DNA of 64,000 nucleotides from Alkalihalobacillus sp047302405 (GCF_047302405.1 NZ_CP154853.1:3038001-3102000), one strand, 5' to 3'. Shown: positions 1 through 9,141, counted from the stretch's first letter. The notes: generated from the sequence alone by a model not told the origin. A program made the numbers and translations.

Positions 1-123
1 ATTTTTTTCAACAATGGTTACTCTTTTTCCTAATTGCGAAGCCCGAATAGCCGCCGTATAACCACCTGGACCTCCACCAATAATTAACACATCCACTTCA
101 TTAATGATTTCTCCTACTACCAT
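1..123 (-). CDS. lpdA: Dihydrolipoamide dehydrogenase (E3), N-terminal fragment cut by the window edge
   Basis: Only the first 41 codons are visible. After a short lead the protein reads VDVLIIGGGPGGYTAAIRAS, the FAD-binding GxGxxG fold that opens the dihydrolipoamide dehydrogenase family. E3 is the flavoenzyme that reoxidises the lipoyl arm of E2 with NAD+. It lies 38 bases after the E2 stop and is the fourth and last subunit gene of the complex, which supports E3 over other flavoproteins. The remainder is outside the window, so the redox-active disulfide cannot be checked. Confidence 0.85.
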   Translation of the reverse strand, partial: MVVGEIINEVDVLIIGGGPGGYTAAIRASQLGKRVTIVEKN

Positions 124-161
124 AATAGAACCTCCAGCCTTTAAAATATTTGCTCTAGTTC

Positions 162-1454
162 TTAAATCATCTCCAAAAACATCGTGCTCGGGTTCTCCAA
201 ATATTGAATCACTTGTTTCAAGAAATAAGCAGCCATCGCTCCATCAAGGATTCGATGGTCAAAACTTAAACTTAATCCAAGCATATCTCGTATCTCTATT
301 TTGTTATCATCAACTACAATCGGTTTTTTCTGGATGCGATGAATGCTTAATATCGCCGCTTCGGGATGATTGACAACAGGTGTACCGAATAGTCCCACCC
401 CTGTCGAGCCGATATTAGTGACAGTAAACGTCCCACCTGTCATTTCGGAGACAGATAATTTCTGATTGCGTGCTTTCTCAACTAATTGCGAAATTTCTTT
501 GGCCATATGAAGCAAACTTTTTTCATCCGCATTCTTCACAACTGGCACAACAAGTCCTTTCTCTGTATCCGTTGCCACGCCAATATGATATTGGTATTTT
601 AAAATAATCTCTTCTGTCTCATCATCTAAAGAAGAGTTTAAGTAAGGGAATTTTTTCAAAGCAGATACTGCTGCTTTAATGACAAATGGAAGATACGTTA
701 ATTTCACATCATTCTCTAAAGCATATTCACGCATTTCTTTACGTAGCTGAACGAGTTGCGTCACATCGATTTCTTCCATAATATTAGAATGAGCTACTGT
801 ACTCGTTGAGGTCGTCATTTTTTTTGCAATACTACGACGTAATCCTCTTAACGGTATTCTTTCTTCTTTTAATCCGTTGCCTACAAGTTGCTCGAGTTCA
901 CGATTTAACGAAACTATTTTTTCTTGTTCATTCACTTCTGCAGTTGCCGCTACTAATTTCTCCACTTGCTCGTCTGAAGAGTCATTGTGATTTATAAAAT
1001 TCTCAACATCTGCTTTGAGAACTCGACCGTTTTCTCCACTTCCCTTCACTTGCTGAAGGTCGATTTTATTTTCGCGGGCCAAACGTCGAACTGTTGGTGT
1101 CGCAATGACTCTTCTTTTTCCTACTATAGTCTGTTCGGCTGGTTTGGCACTCGTTGCTATTTGATTATTTGATCGTCTTGGCTCCTCTTGCTTTCTTGGC
1201 TCCTTTTTGTTAACTTCTTCTAAATCAAAACTTATAATAACAGAGCCAACCTCAGCCACATCTCCTTCATTAAATAATATCTCTTTTACATTTCCTGATA
1301 CAGGTGAGGTGATTTCAATTAAGGCTTTATCCGTTTGAATTTCAGCTATTAACTGTTCCTCATCAACTTTTTCACTTTGCTCGACAAACCATTTAATAAT
1401 TTCACCTTCTGCGATCCCTTCCCCAACATCAGGTAATTTAAATTCATAGACCAT
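162..1454 (-). CDS. Dihydrolipoyl acyltransferase, E2 of a 2-oxoacid dehydrogenase complex
   Basis: This 430-residue protein has the standard E2 order: one lipoyl domain (about 1-78, lipoyl lysine K43 in TDKA), an E3/E1-binding domain (about 117-153, starting VIATPTVRRLA) and a C-terminal acyltransferase domain whose DHRILDGA motif places the catalytic His at about 400. It accepts the acyl group from E1 and passes it to CoA. One lipoyl domain and this length suit both branched-chain and pyruvate-type complexes, so the acyl substrate is not decided by sequence. A GGTGGGG site precedes the ATG. It follows the E1 beta gene by 18 bases in the same operon. Confidence 0.92.
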   Translation of the reverse strand: MVYEFKLPDVGEGIAEGEIIKWFVEQSEKVDEEQLIAEIQTDKALIEITSPVSGNVKEILFNEGDVAEVGSVIISFDLEEVNKKEPRKQEEPRRSNNQIATSAKPAEQTIVGKRRVIATPTVRRLARENKIDLQQVKGSGENGRVLKADVENFINHNDSSDEQVEKLVAATAEVNEQEKIVSLNRELEQLVGNGLKEERIPLRGLRRSIAKKMTTSTSTVAHSNIMEEIDVTQLVQLRKEMREYALENDVKLTYLPFVIKAAVSALKKFPYLNSSLDDETEEIILKYQYHIGVATDTEKGLVVPVVKNADEKSLLHMAKEISQLVEKARNQKLSVSEMTGGTFTVTNIGSTGVGLFGTPVVNHPEAAILSIHRIQKKPIVVDDNKIEIRDMLGLSLSFDHRILDGAMAAYFLKQVIQYLENPSTMFLEMI

Positions 1455-1472
1455 TTTTTCCCCACCTTTTCC

Positions 1473-2453
1473 TTAATAATTTAAAACCTTATGAATCGCT
1501 TCTCTCAATCGGTCTTCATTTGGCATCCATTCTTTTTCGATTTGCGAGAACGGGTAAGGTGTATCAAAACCTGTCACTCTCTCAATTGGACATTCTAAAT
1601 ATAAAAAGGCCTCTTCCATAATTTTCGTTGCGACTTCACTACCAAAACCACCTGTTTTTACGGCTTCATGCATTACGATAGCACGTCCTGTTTTTTTCAC
1701 AGATTGTATAATCGTATCGACGTCTAATGGCACTAATGAACGTAAATCAATGACTTCACACGAGATGCCTTTTTCTACTTTCATTTTTTCGGCCACTTGT
1801 TTCGCTGTCGTAACAGGGGCTCCCCAGCTAATAATCGTAACATCTTCTCCTTCTAAGGAAACATTCGCTTGACCGAGTGGAATTTGATACATCTCTTCAG
1901 GTACTTCATCCCGAATCGAACGGTAAATTCGCATCGGTTCAAAAAAGACAACGGGGTCAGGGTCGTTAATCGCTGAAATTAACAAACCTTTTGCATCATA
2001 TGGATTACTTGGAATAACAACCTTTAGACCTGGTGTGTGAGCAAAAAAGGCCTCATAGCTATCACAATGTAGCTCTAATGCATGAACTCCTCCTCCAAAT
2101 GGTCCTCGCACGACCATTGGAACTGAAAATTGACCTTGAGTACGTGTTCTGACTCGAGCCGCTTGGGAACATAGTTGATCCATTGCTGAATAAATAAAGC
2201 CCATAAATTGCATTTCAACAATCGGTTTAAAACCATTCACAGCTAACCCAATCGCCGTCCCGACCATACCTGACTCAGCAATTGGTGTATCAACAACTCG
2301 AGTATCTCCATGCTTTTCTTGCAATTTGTCGGTTACACGAAAAACGCCTCCGTTCTTCCCAACATCTAACCCTAAGACCATAACCGTCGAATCCTTTTCC
2401 ATTACTTGATCCAACGCTTCATTGATTGCTTGAACAATTGTTTTTTGTGCCAT
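1473..2453 (-). CDS. 2-oxoacid dehydrogenase E1 component, beta subunit
   Basis: The 326-residue protein is a typical E1 beta chain. It starts with MAQKTIVQAINEALDQVM, has the MVLGLDVGKNGGVFRVT stretch and the PIAESGMVGTAIGLA segment, and ends with a transketolase C-terminal domain. With the alpha subunit it makes the thiamine-diphosphate heterotetramer that decarboxylates a 2-oxo acid and acylates E2. It sits 14 bases after the alpha-subunit stop with an AGGAGGG site. Resemblance is to PdhB/BkdAB/AcoB-type chains, and sequence alone does not separate pyruvate, branched-chain or acetoin specificity. Confidence 0.92.
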   Translation of the reverse strand: MAQKTIVQAINEALDQVMEKDSTVMVLGLDVGKNGGVFRVTDKLQEKHGDTRVVDTPIAESGMVGTAIGLAVNGFKPIVEMQFMGFIYSAMDQLCSQAARVRTRTQGQFSVPMVVRGPFGGGVHALELHCDSYEAFFAHTPGLKVVIPSNPYDAKGLLISAINDPDPVVFFEPMRIYRSIRDEVPEEMYQIPLGQANVSLEGEDVTIISWGAPVTTAKQVAEKMKVEKGISCEVIDLRSLVPLDVDTIIQSVKKTGRAIVMHEAVKTGGFGSEVATKIMEEAFLYLECPIERVTGFDTPYPFSQIEKEWMPNEDRLREAIHKVLNY

Positions 2454-2467
2454 GATATTCCCTCCTT

Positions 2468-3529
2468 CTACTTTTTCACAAAATATAAATTCTCGACTTG
2501 CTCTTTTTGTCGTTTTAATTCATCTGTCGGCTCTTCAAATACATGTTCAAATACATCTAATAGTTCTGTTTTAGGAGTAGCTTCTGCCTCTTTTAAGGCC
2601 TGATTAATTAATTCTTTCATTTCACCTACCTTCACTTGTTCTTCTTCCTCCGACCAAAGTTCTTGCTTAATTAGAAATTTTTTATACAAGGCTACTGGAT
2701 CGCGTTTTTCCCATTCCTTCGATTCTGTATCTTCACGATATCTAGTTGGATCATCAGAAGTTGTGTGTGGACCAACCCGATATGTTAACGCTTCAATTAA
2801 TGTTGGACCTTCTCCACTTCGAGCACGTTCAACGGCTTCTTTTGTCACTTGATAAACGGCTAACACATCATTTCCATCTACACGAACACCATTCATACCG
2901 TACGCTACTGATTTCTGAACAACCGTCTCAGATGCCATTTGTTTTTCAATCGGGACACTAATCGCCCATTGATTGTTGATGCAAAGAAAAACAGTAGGTG
3001 TTTTATAAACGGATGCCATGTTCAACCCTTCATGGAAATCACCTTTGGACGTCCCTCCGTCTCCAAAGGTAGCTAAAGATACACGATCTTCTCCTTTTAA
3101 CTTGCTCGCCCAACTAGCTCCTACTGCATGCAAGATTTGTGGGGGAATCATGATCGCTAATGGAAAAATATTAACTCCGTCGGGAATCTGACTTCCATTT
3201 TTATGCCCCATCGTATAAAGAAGAGCACTCTTCATGTCCTTTTCGAATGCAAAACAAGCAGCTAAATCACGTCCATAAGGGAACAACCAATCACCTTTTT
3301 CTAGATTATAGACACTGCCAATTTGTGCGGCTTCTTGCCCTTTGAAAGGAGGATAAGTTCCTATCCTACCTTGTCTTTGGAGACGAAAAGCACGTTCATC
3401 AAATAAACGTGCTAACAGCATTTTTTGATAAAGTTCTCTTAATTGCTCATTAGATAAATCAACTGTTGCCCCTTCTTGTAATCCTCCATCATCATCCATA
3501 ACTCGAACTAATTTTTTATAGTTTTCCAT
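2468..3529 (-). CDS. 2-oxoacid dehydrogenase E1 component, alpha subunit
   Basis: The 353-residue protein carries the thiamine-diphosphate motif from GDG (156-158) to NN (185-186), and the GRDLA and DPTRYR segments of PdhA/BkdAA-type alpha chains. Its N-terminal half (LARLFDERAFRLQRQGRIGTY) is close to Gram-positive PdhA. It is the first subunit gene of the complex, 14 bases after the stop of an LDH-family dehydrogenase, with a TAGGAGGG site. The neighbours suggest a dedicated complex for one imported substrate rather than the housekeeping PDH, but that is inference. Confidence 0.9.
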   Translation of the reverse strand: MENYKKLVRVMDDDGGLQEGATVDLSNEQLRELYQKMLLARLFDERAFRLQRQGRIGTYPPFKGQEAAQIGSVYNLEKGDWLFPYGRDLAACFAFEKDMKSALLYTMGHKNGSQIPDGVNIFPLAIMIPPQILHAVGASWASKLKGEDRVSLATFGDGGTSKGDFHEGLNMASVYKTPTVFLCINNQWAISVPIEKQMASETVVQKSVAYGMNGVRVDGNDVLAVYQVTKEAVERARSGEGPTLIEALTYRVGPHTTSDDPTRYREDTESKEWEKRDPVALYKKFLIKQELWSEEEEQVKVGEMKELINQALKEAEATPKTELLDVFEHVFEEPTDELKRQKEQVENLYFVKK

Positions 3530-3543
3530 GTCTTTCCCTCCTA

Positions 3544-4452
3544 TTAATAGTGATAAATATCTTCAATTAACCCAGTTAGTTTTTTCGCCGACTGTTCAAA
3601 TGCTCTCTTTTCTTCAATCGTCAATTCCCATTCAATCACTTTTTGAATTCCTTCTTGATTACACAGTATAGGTACGCCAATACTTACATCATGTAAGCCA
3701 TATTCTCCATCAAGAAGCGAGGATCCTATAATTAAACTTTCTTCCTTTTTTGATAACGCCTTTACCACTTCCACTATTCCAACCCCAGTTGTCCACCCCG
3801 TTGTTCTGGCCACATTTAATTGGTTGAACTTGACGAACCAGCTCTTAATCTCAGAGACAATCTTCTTTTTTTCTTGTTCCTTTATTTCAAATCTTTCATT
3901 TTTCTTTTTGACATGAGAGAAAACCGGAACCTGTGTTTCGCCATGCTCACCAATGACTGGACTAAAGAGCTGTTCCTTTTGATTCAGGACTTTATTTATA
4001 GCCCAAGCAAAACGACTAGAATCATTTAGTGTATAGCCAATTAATTGGTTTCTTTTAAAAGAGAATTTTTTATGCAAATAATAATTTAAGACGTCTACTG
4101 GATTTGATGCCGTAATAATGATGGCATTAGGAGCATATTTAGAAATATTACGTCCAATCACATCAAATATTTTTAAATTATCTTGCAAATAAGCATCCCT
4201 CGATGTTTCATCATTTCGATTAGGTACCCCCGCTGTAATAATAATGATAGAAGAACCTTCGAGATCAGAATATTCGCCACGATAAATCGACTTATGAGGA
4301 TAAGCATTTTCAAAATCCATAATATGATTATCAAGAAGCGATTCATTTACATCGATGAGACACAATGTATCAGCATAATCTTCTAAGGCAACCATCATCG
4401 CCGCACTTGCTCCAAGTGTTCCAGCTGCCCCTATAATTGATATTTTTTTCAT
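3544..4452 (-). CDS. LDH/MDH-family L-2-hydroxyacid dehydrogenase of unusual specificity
   Basis: The start is the ATG giving MKKISIIGAAGTLG, because GAGGT lies just upstream; this gives 302 residues. Visible family features are the glycine-rich NAD motif, D34 at the end of strand beta 2 (NAD preference), SNPVD (N117), the D144-x-x-R147 pair and H170 in GEHGET. The substrate loop is aberrant: it reads AGVPNRNDETSRD, without the Gln of lactate or the clean Arg-Lys-Pro-Gly of malate dehydrogenases, and has one extra residue. A true ldh is present at 26495-27454. I infer oxidation of a larger L-2-hydroxy acid, as in L-hydroxyisocaproate dehydrogenases, feeding the adjacent E1-E2-E3 complex. Confidence 0.75.
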   Translation of the reverse strand: MKKISIIGAAGTLGASAAMMVALEDYADTLCLIDVNESLLDNHIMDFENAYPHKSIYRGEYSDLEGSSIIIITAGVPNRNDETSRDAYLQDNLKIFDVIGRNISKYAPNAIIITASNPVDVLNYYLHKKFSFKRNQLIGYTLNDSSRFAWAINKVLNQKEQLFSPVIGEHGETQVPVFSHVKKKNERFEIKEQEKKKIVSEIKSWFVKFNQLNVARTTGWTTGVGIVEVVKALSKKEESLIIGSSLLDGEYGLHDVSIGVPILCNQEGIQKVIEWELTIEEKRAFEQSAKKLTGLIEDIYHY

Positions 4453-4518
4453 CAATTTAACCTCACTTAATATGTTATTTTTCCAACAATAAATATCATT
4501 ATATTCAGTATTTTTCAT

Positions 4519-5460
4519 CTATTTTAAATATTCGGATACGAATTGATTCTCTTCCTTCATTTTGATTAAATGATATATTAAAAGATTAACTGGTACATTA
4601 ATTCCATGGTCTCTTGCAATTTTTACAATTGCTCCATTTAAAAAATCAATCTCTGTTTTTCTCCTATTCTCAATGTCTTGAACCATAGATGGAATATGAT
4701 TACCAGCTACACTTTCAGGAAAAACATTTTTAATCATTATTAAAATTTCACTTTTGATTAACTTTATCTTCTCTGCATGAGCTACAGATATTATCTCATC
4801 TACTATTAAACTAATTAGCTCATCTATTTTTGCGTATTTTCCAATCGAGCCTACTGTTTGATTTTGCAAAGTACATATTGTATTAAGTACACAATTAAAC
4901 GCTAACTTTTTCCAAATCAAATGAAGCACATCATCTGATTTTTCCGTCCTTATTTTAGATTGATTAAATAAATCAATAATTGAATCTAATTCTTCGGAAT
5001 GACTACCATTTAATAACATGGCTTGAACATTCCCCGTTCCTTCAGCTATTATTTTTCCTGGACCTAACAGTTTAGTCCCATAAGTAGTTACTCCAATAAT
5101 GAGTCTATTTTTTGGAACATAGTTATTTAATATTTCAATATGCCCTAAACCATTTTGTAAAGTTAATAGTAGAGTATTGTTTCCTATTAAATGTTTACAA
5201 CTATTAATCATAGCTTCTGTATCCATAGTTTTTGTGAAAATAATCAAAAGGTCGACAAAACCGATTGTATTTTCAGGATACGAGGCTTCTAAATAATATA
5301 TTTTACTACCACTCTCACTTTTCACTTCAAGACCAGATTGATTTATTACTTCAATATGGTCAGCCCATCGATCAATTAATATAATTTCATTATTGGTCTC
5401 TGATAATAATGCTCCAAAACGACACCCCATTGCACCTGCACCAGCAATGCCAATTTTCAT
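4519..5460 (-). CDS. Ketopantoate reductase-family dehydrogenase, possibly a D-2-hydroxyacid dehydrogenase
   Basis: The second of two adjacent ATGs is chosen, seven bases after a perfect AGGAGG, giving 313 residues. The Rossmann motif GAGAMG is at 7-12, the family WKKLAFN segment places the catalytic Lys at 185 and Asn at 189, and RRKTEIDFLNG near the C-terminus carries the expected Glu. Strand beta 2 ends in D30, which favours NAD(H), whereas biosynthetic PanE usually has an Arg there for NADPH. D-mandelate and D-hydroxyisocaproate dehydrogenases belong to this family. With no pan genes nearby and an LDH-family partner downstream, a D-hydroxyacid oxidising role is plausible; PanE remains the alternative. 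Confidence 0.7.
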   Translation of the reverse strand: MKIGIAGAGAMGCRFGALLSETNNEIILIDRWADHIEVINQSGLEVKSESGSKIYYLEASYPENTIGFVDLLIIFTKTMDTEAMINSCKHLIGNNTLLLTLQNGLGHIEILNNYVPKNRLIIGVTTYGTKLLGPGKIIAEGTGNVQAMLLNGSHSEELDSIIDLFNQSKIRTEKSDDVLHLIWKKLAFNCVLNTICTLQNQTVGSIGKYAKIDELISLIVDEIISVAHAEKIKLIKSEILIMIKNVFPESVAGNHIPSMVQDIENRRKTEIDFLNGAIVKIARDHGINVPVNLLIYHLIKMKEENQFVSEYLK

Positions 5461-5482
5461 CATCAGTCCTCCTAAGCAAATC

Positions 5483-6748
5483 TTAATCAATTAAAAACAT
5501 GACAGTACTAGGAATAAATGTTATGACCAATAAAATTAAGATCATCACTAATATAGGGATAAATGCCTGCCTAGAAACCTTTTCAATATTAGCTCCCCCT
5601 ACACTTGCTGCAGTGAACAAACACATCCCAAAAGGAGGGGTGACTAAACCAATTGCTGTACCAACTGTTACAACGATACCAAAGTGTACAGGGTCCATGC
5701 CTAGACTTGTGACTACTGGAAGAAATAAAGGAACTAATATTATTAATACAGCTGCTGTTTCCATAAATAAGCCAATTAATAGGATTAAGCCAATTATTAC
5801 AAGTATGATGATGATTGGATTATCCGATAGTGCTAAAAGAGTTTGAACCATCTGTTGAGGAATGCCTTCAGCTGTTAAAACCCAAGCTAACAAAGTAGCA
5901 GTAGCAATTAAAAACATAACATTAGCTGTCATTTTTGCAGAGCTTAGAAAAATAGAAAATAGATCTTTTATTTTCAAATCTCGATAGATAAATATGCCTA
6001 CAAATAAAGCATAAAAAACAGCAACTGCAGCAGATTCCGTTGGTGTAAAAATCCCCCCGAAAACGCCCCCAATTAATATAATCGGTGTTACCAATGCCCA
6101 TACAGAGTTTTTGAAAGAATTCCACAATTCCTTGATGGAAAATGGACTACTATCTGAAGAAATGCCCTGCCTCTTAGATAAAAAGTAGAATAAAATAATA
6201 AGAGCAATTCCTACAAGAATTCCGGCAGATAATCCAGCTCTATACAAATCTGCAACTGATGCTCCCGTTAAACTACTATAAATAATAAAAGAAATACTTG
6301 GTGGCAGTATTACTCCTAATGGACTTCCTGTAGCAACTATAGATGTTGCAAAGTTCCTATCATAACCTTTCTGAACCATCGCAGGAATCATTAAGCTGCC
6401 AATAGTAGCTGCTGTAGCGACCCCACTTCCAGATATTGCCGAAAAAAACAAACACCCTATTATAGCTACTATTCCTAACCCACCACTAACTCTTCCTACA
6501 ATAGAACTTGCTAACCGTATCATTCTAGTTGCAAGCCCACCCTTTCCCATAATATCTCCAGCAAGTATGAATAAAGGGATTGCCAATAATGCTGTTACGT
6601 TTACTCCACTTATCAATTGCTGTGAAACAATATTAATGGGTATACCGCTAAACAAAATATATATTAATGAAACTGATGCAATAGTTATTGCTACCGGCAA
6701 ACCAATAGCCATCAATATAAAAGCTAAAATCAGGATAATCCAAATCAT
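5483..6748 (-). CDS. dctM: TRAP transporter large permease (DctM)
   Basis: The 421-residue, strongly hydrophobic protein has about 12 membrane segments and the DctM signatures AIPLFILAGDIMGKGG near residue 55 and GSPLGVILPPSISFIIY near residue 141. In TRAP systems this subunit forms the ion-coupled (usually Na+) translocation path. Its start overlaps the end of the small-permease gene by four bases, so translation is probably coupled. Family members carry C4-dicarboxylates, sialic acid, 2-oxo acids and hydroxy acids; the downstream oxidising enzymes point to an organic acid. Confidence 0.93.
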   Translation of the reverse strand: MIWIILILAFILMAIGLPVAITIASVSLIYILFSGIPINIVSQQLISGVNVTALLAIPLFILAGDIMGKGGLATRMIRLASSIVGRVSGGLGIVAIIGCLFFSAISGSGVATAATIGSLMIPAMVQKGYDRNFATSIVATGSPLGVILPPSISFIIYSSLTGASVADLYRAGLSAGILVGIALIILFYFLSKRQGISSDSSPFSIKELWNSFKNSVWALVTPIILIGGVFGGIFTPTESAAVAVFYALFVGIFIYRDLKIKDLFSIFLSSAKMTANVMFLIATATLLAWVLTAEGIPQQMVQTLLALSDNPIIIILVIIGLILLIGLFMETAAVLIILVPLFLPVVTSLGMDPVHFGIVVTVGTAIGLVTPPFGMCLFTAASVGGANIEKVSRQAFIPILVMILILLVITFIPSTVMFLID

Positions 6749-7227
6749 TTGAGCTCCTCCCCCTTCTTATTTTTTTGTAATAATAAATAAAGAAGGTGAA
6801 AAGCCATTATAATACAGGCAACAGGTAAAGCTGCATAAATATAACTCATTGATATTCCTATATTTGGTGATCGTTGAGCAATAACTAACAACATTGTTTG
6901 CCATCCAATTACAATCAGCATTACGCTAAAAATAAACGAGTATAGAAGTTTAAACTTATTCAAGAATCCATTTATTTTAGGCTTTAAATTCTGTACTAAA
7001 TCAATCTTAATCATTGATTTATCTTTAATAGTGACAGCAGCCCCCAAAAAAACTAACCAAATTACAGAAAAGCGTGCCAGTTCATCAGTCCAAAAAGTAC
7101 CTGTATTAAAAACAAACCTTGCCGTAACTTGTATAAACATAGCGATAAATATAACAAACAGAAGATAAGAAATTAAATGTCTACAAATAAGGTCAACGAT
7201 AAAGCTTACTTTACTTAATACTTTCAT
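6745..7227 (-). CDS. dctQ: TRAP transporter small permease (DctQ)
   Basis: The 160-residue protein has four predicted membrane helices and the small-subunit pattern FNTGTFWTDELARFSVIWLV followed by LGAAVTIKDKSMIKIDL. It pairs with DctM in the membrane and is required for TRAP transport. It lies between the binding protein gene (66 bases upstream) and dctM (four-base overlap), the usual P-Q-M order. Confidence 0.9.
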   Translation of the reverse strand: MKVLSKVSFIVDLICRHLISYLLFVIFIAMFIQVTARFVFNTGTFWTDELARFSVIWLVFLGAAVTIKDKSMIKIDLVQNLKPKINGFLNKFKLLYSFIFSVMLIVIGWQTMLLVIAQRSPNIGISMSYIYAALPVACIIMAFHLLYLLLQKNKKGEELK

Positions 7228-7293
7228 TATTGTCTCACCTTCTTATTGATTTAAAATTCAATAAAGTTTTACTAGAATCACCAACCCATTTGA

Positions 7294-8283
7294 TTAATTT
7301 AGATCTTTTATCCTTTGAAAATACTGTTCACCAAATTTTTCACTATATTTATTTTGAGTATTCTGTACACTGTTCATAAAACTCTCTTTATCTACTTCAT
7401 TTATTTCCATACCTTTTTCAATTAGCAGTGCTTCTAAATTTTCTAATTCTGCATAATTATGCACTCTTATCTTTTCAGCGGCATCAATTGCTGATTCTCT
7501 AATAATTTCTTGAATTTCATCAGATAGTTTATTAATGTTTATATCACTGCCCATTAGGGTATTGATGGCAATTATATGTTCTGTTAGTGAAAGATATTTC
7601 TGTACCTCAAATACATTTTGAGTATAATTAATAGTGTAGTCATTTTCTTGACCATCGATTGCTCCTTGTTGCATTGCAGTGAAAGTATCTCCCCAGTTCA
7701 TTCCAGTAGCAGTTGCTCCCATTTCATTTATCGTATCTAAATATGCCGCACTCTCTATCACACGAATCGTAAGCCCTTTCATATCTTCAGGTGAATAAAC
7801 AGGTCGAATAGAATTCGTTACACTTCTAAATCCTCTTGGAATAAATGCATATGTTGTAATACCAATTTTTTCTGTCTCATTTAATAAATCATTTGCGATA
7901 TCAGAATCTAAAAATTTATCAACATGGTCCCAATCTTCAAAAAGATATGGTATATCTAAGACACCAAATTCAGTAACAAAGTTCGAAACAGGAGGAGTTG
8001 TTATTACTGCCATGTCCAGATTTCCAAATGTCATTGCTTCTATTAATTCCCTTTCCTCTCCAAGTTGTGCATTAGGAAAAATCTCTATTTTCACTTTTCC
8101 ATCTGTACGTTCTTCTACCAAATCCTTAAACTCTAAAGCAAGTAAATGATATGGATTTGTTTCGGTTGCAATGTGTCCTAACCTTAAAGTTACTTCCTCG
8201 TCAGAAGTACTAGCATTTGTATCACCACAACCAAACAAAAATACAACTAACGAAAGAGTAAAAAATACAACTATTTTTTTCAT
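7294..8283 (-). CDS. dctP: TRAP transporter solute-binding lipoprotein (DctP)
   Basis: The 329-residue protein begins with a lipoprotein signal ending at C19 (VFLFGC) and continues with a DctP fold: LRLGHIATETNPYHLLALEF, the GEERELIEAMTFGNLDMAV segment and the MKGLTIRV(I)ES stretch holding the Arg that usually clamps the ligand carboxylate. It captures the substrate outside the membrane. It is the first gene after the IclR regulator, with AGGAGGG before the ATG. The conserved Arg suggests a carboxylate ligand; which one cannot be read from sequence. Confidence 0.9.
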   Translation of the reverse strand: MKKIVVFFTLSLVVFLFGCGDTNASTSDEEVTLRLGHIATETNPYHLLALEFKDLVEERTDGKVKIEIFPNAQLGEERELIEAMTFGNLDMAVITTPPVSNFVTEFGVLDIPYLFEDWDHVDKFLDSDIANDLLNETEKIGITTYAFIPRGFRSVTNSIRPVYSPEDMKGLTIRVIESAAYLDTINEMGATATGMNWGDTFTAMQQGAIDGQENDYTINYTQNVFEVQKYLSLTEHIIAINTLMGSDININKLSDEIQEIIRESAIDAAEKIRVHNYAELENLEALLIEKGMEINEVDKESFMNSVQNTQNKYSEKFGEQYFQRIKDLN

Positions 8284-8307
8284 TATAAAGCCCTCCTTTT
8301 ATTTTTA

Positions 8308-8321
8308 ACGACATTAGTCGT
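8308..8321. promoter_or_regulatory. Inverted repeat between the IclR gene and dctP
   Basis: The sequence ACGAC-ATTA-GTCGT is a perfect five-base inverted repeat in the 64-base gap between the IclR gene stop and the dctP start, just upstream of the ribosome binding site. It may be an operator or a small mRNA hairpin in the leader; nothing else in the gap stands out. Confidence 0.3.
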
Positions 8322-8347
8322 AATTGAATAATCAAGTATTACTTTCT

Positions 8348-9121
8348 CTAAAAGATTCCTTGAGGGGTTTTAATGATTGCTTTTGAGATTTCATTTGAAA
8401 CCTGCAATAGTTTATATAAAACATCTTCTTTGTTTTTTTTCATACGAGAAGTAGCCCCAGATGCACTAATAGAAGCTATAATGTTATCACTGTGTCCCTT
8501 AATAGGAACCGCAAAACAAGTTAGCCCTTCGACCATTTCCTCATTATCTGATGCAAAACCATTCAAACGAACTTCTTTAATGTTCTCTATAAAACGTTCA
8601 GAACTTCTGATTGTATGATCGGTATAGCTTTTATGAGTAGTTTCCCTCCAATATTTCAATATCACTTCATCTGTTTCTTGACTAATTAATAATTTTCCAG
8701 AAGCAGTAGAATAAAGCGGCGCCGTCCAACCAATATGTGAACCCATGTTTATATCTTCTCTTGATTCCACCTTATCAATAAAAGTGGCTAAATTTTGATT
8801 TTTAACAACTAAGTGAATAGTCTCGTTTAGCTCTACAGCTAATGTTTCTAAAAAAGGGTGACATATCGTTTTTATGTCCATTCTTTGCAGTGCAAGTGAT
8901 GCTAAATTAATTGTTTGCATTCCGATTTTATATTCACCCGACTTACTATCAATTTCTAACAATCCTTTATGTCTTAATGTATATAAAATTCTATAAAGGT
9001 TTGTTCGATTTAAATTTGATTTTGCCTCTAATTCCTTCGGTGTTAATGAAATATGATGCTCAAATAAACTTAATACATCTATTGCATTTGACAAAGTCTT
9101 TAATATATATTGATCATCCAT
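8348..9121 (-). CDS. IclR-family transcriptional regulator of the TRAP/oxidation operon
   Basis: The ATG giving MDDQYILKTLSNAIDVLSLF is preferred because GGGGG lies about seven bases upstream; this gives 257 residues. An N-terminal winged helix-turn-helix (about 10-70, SLTPKELEAKSNLNRTNLYR) is followed by an IclR effector domain with the typical YSTASGKLLIS and MVEGLTCFAVPI segments. It is the first gene of the minus-strand array leading through the TRAP genes to the E3 gene. Palindromes at 9142-9158 and 9218-9232 are likely operators. The ligand is probably the transported acid or its oxo product. Confidence 0.88.
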   Translation of the reverse strand: MDDQYILKTLSNAIDVLSLFEHHISLTPKELEAKSNLNRTNLYRILYTLRHKGLLEIDSKSGEYKIGMQTINLASLALQRMDIKTICHPFLETLAVELNETIHLVVKNQNLATFIDKVESREDINMGSHIGWTAPLYSTASGKLLISQETDEVILKYWRETTHKSYTDHTIRSSERFIENIKEVRLNGFASDNEEMVEGLTCFAVPIKGHSDNIIASISASGATSRMKKNKEDVLYKLLQVSNEISKAIIKTPQGIF

Positions 9122-9141
9122 AGAGAAACCCCCATCTTCAA

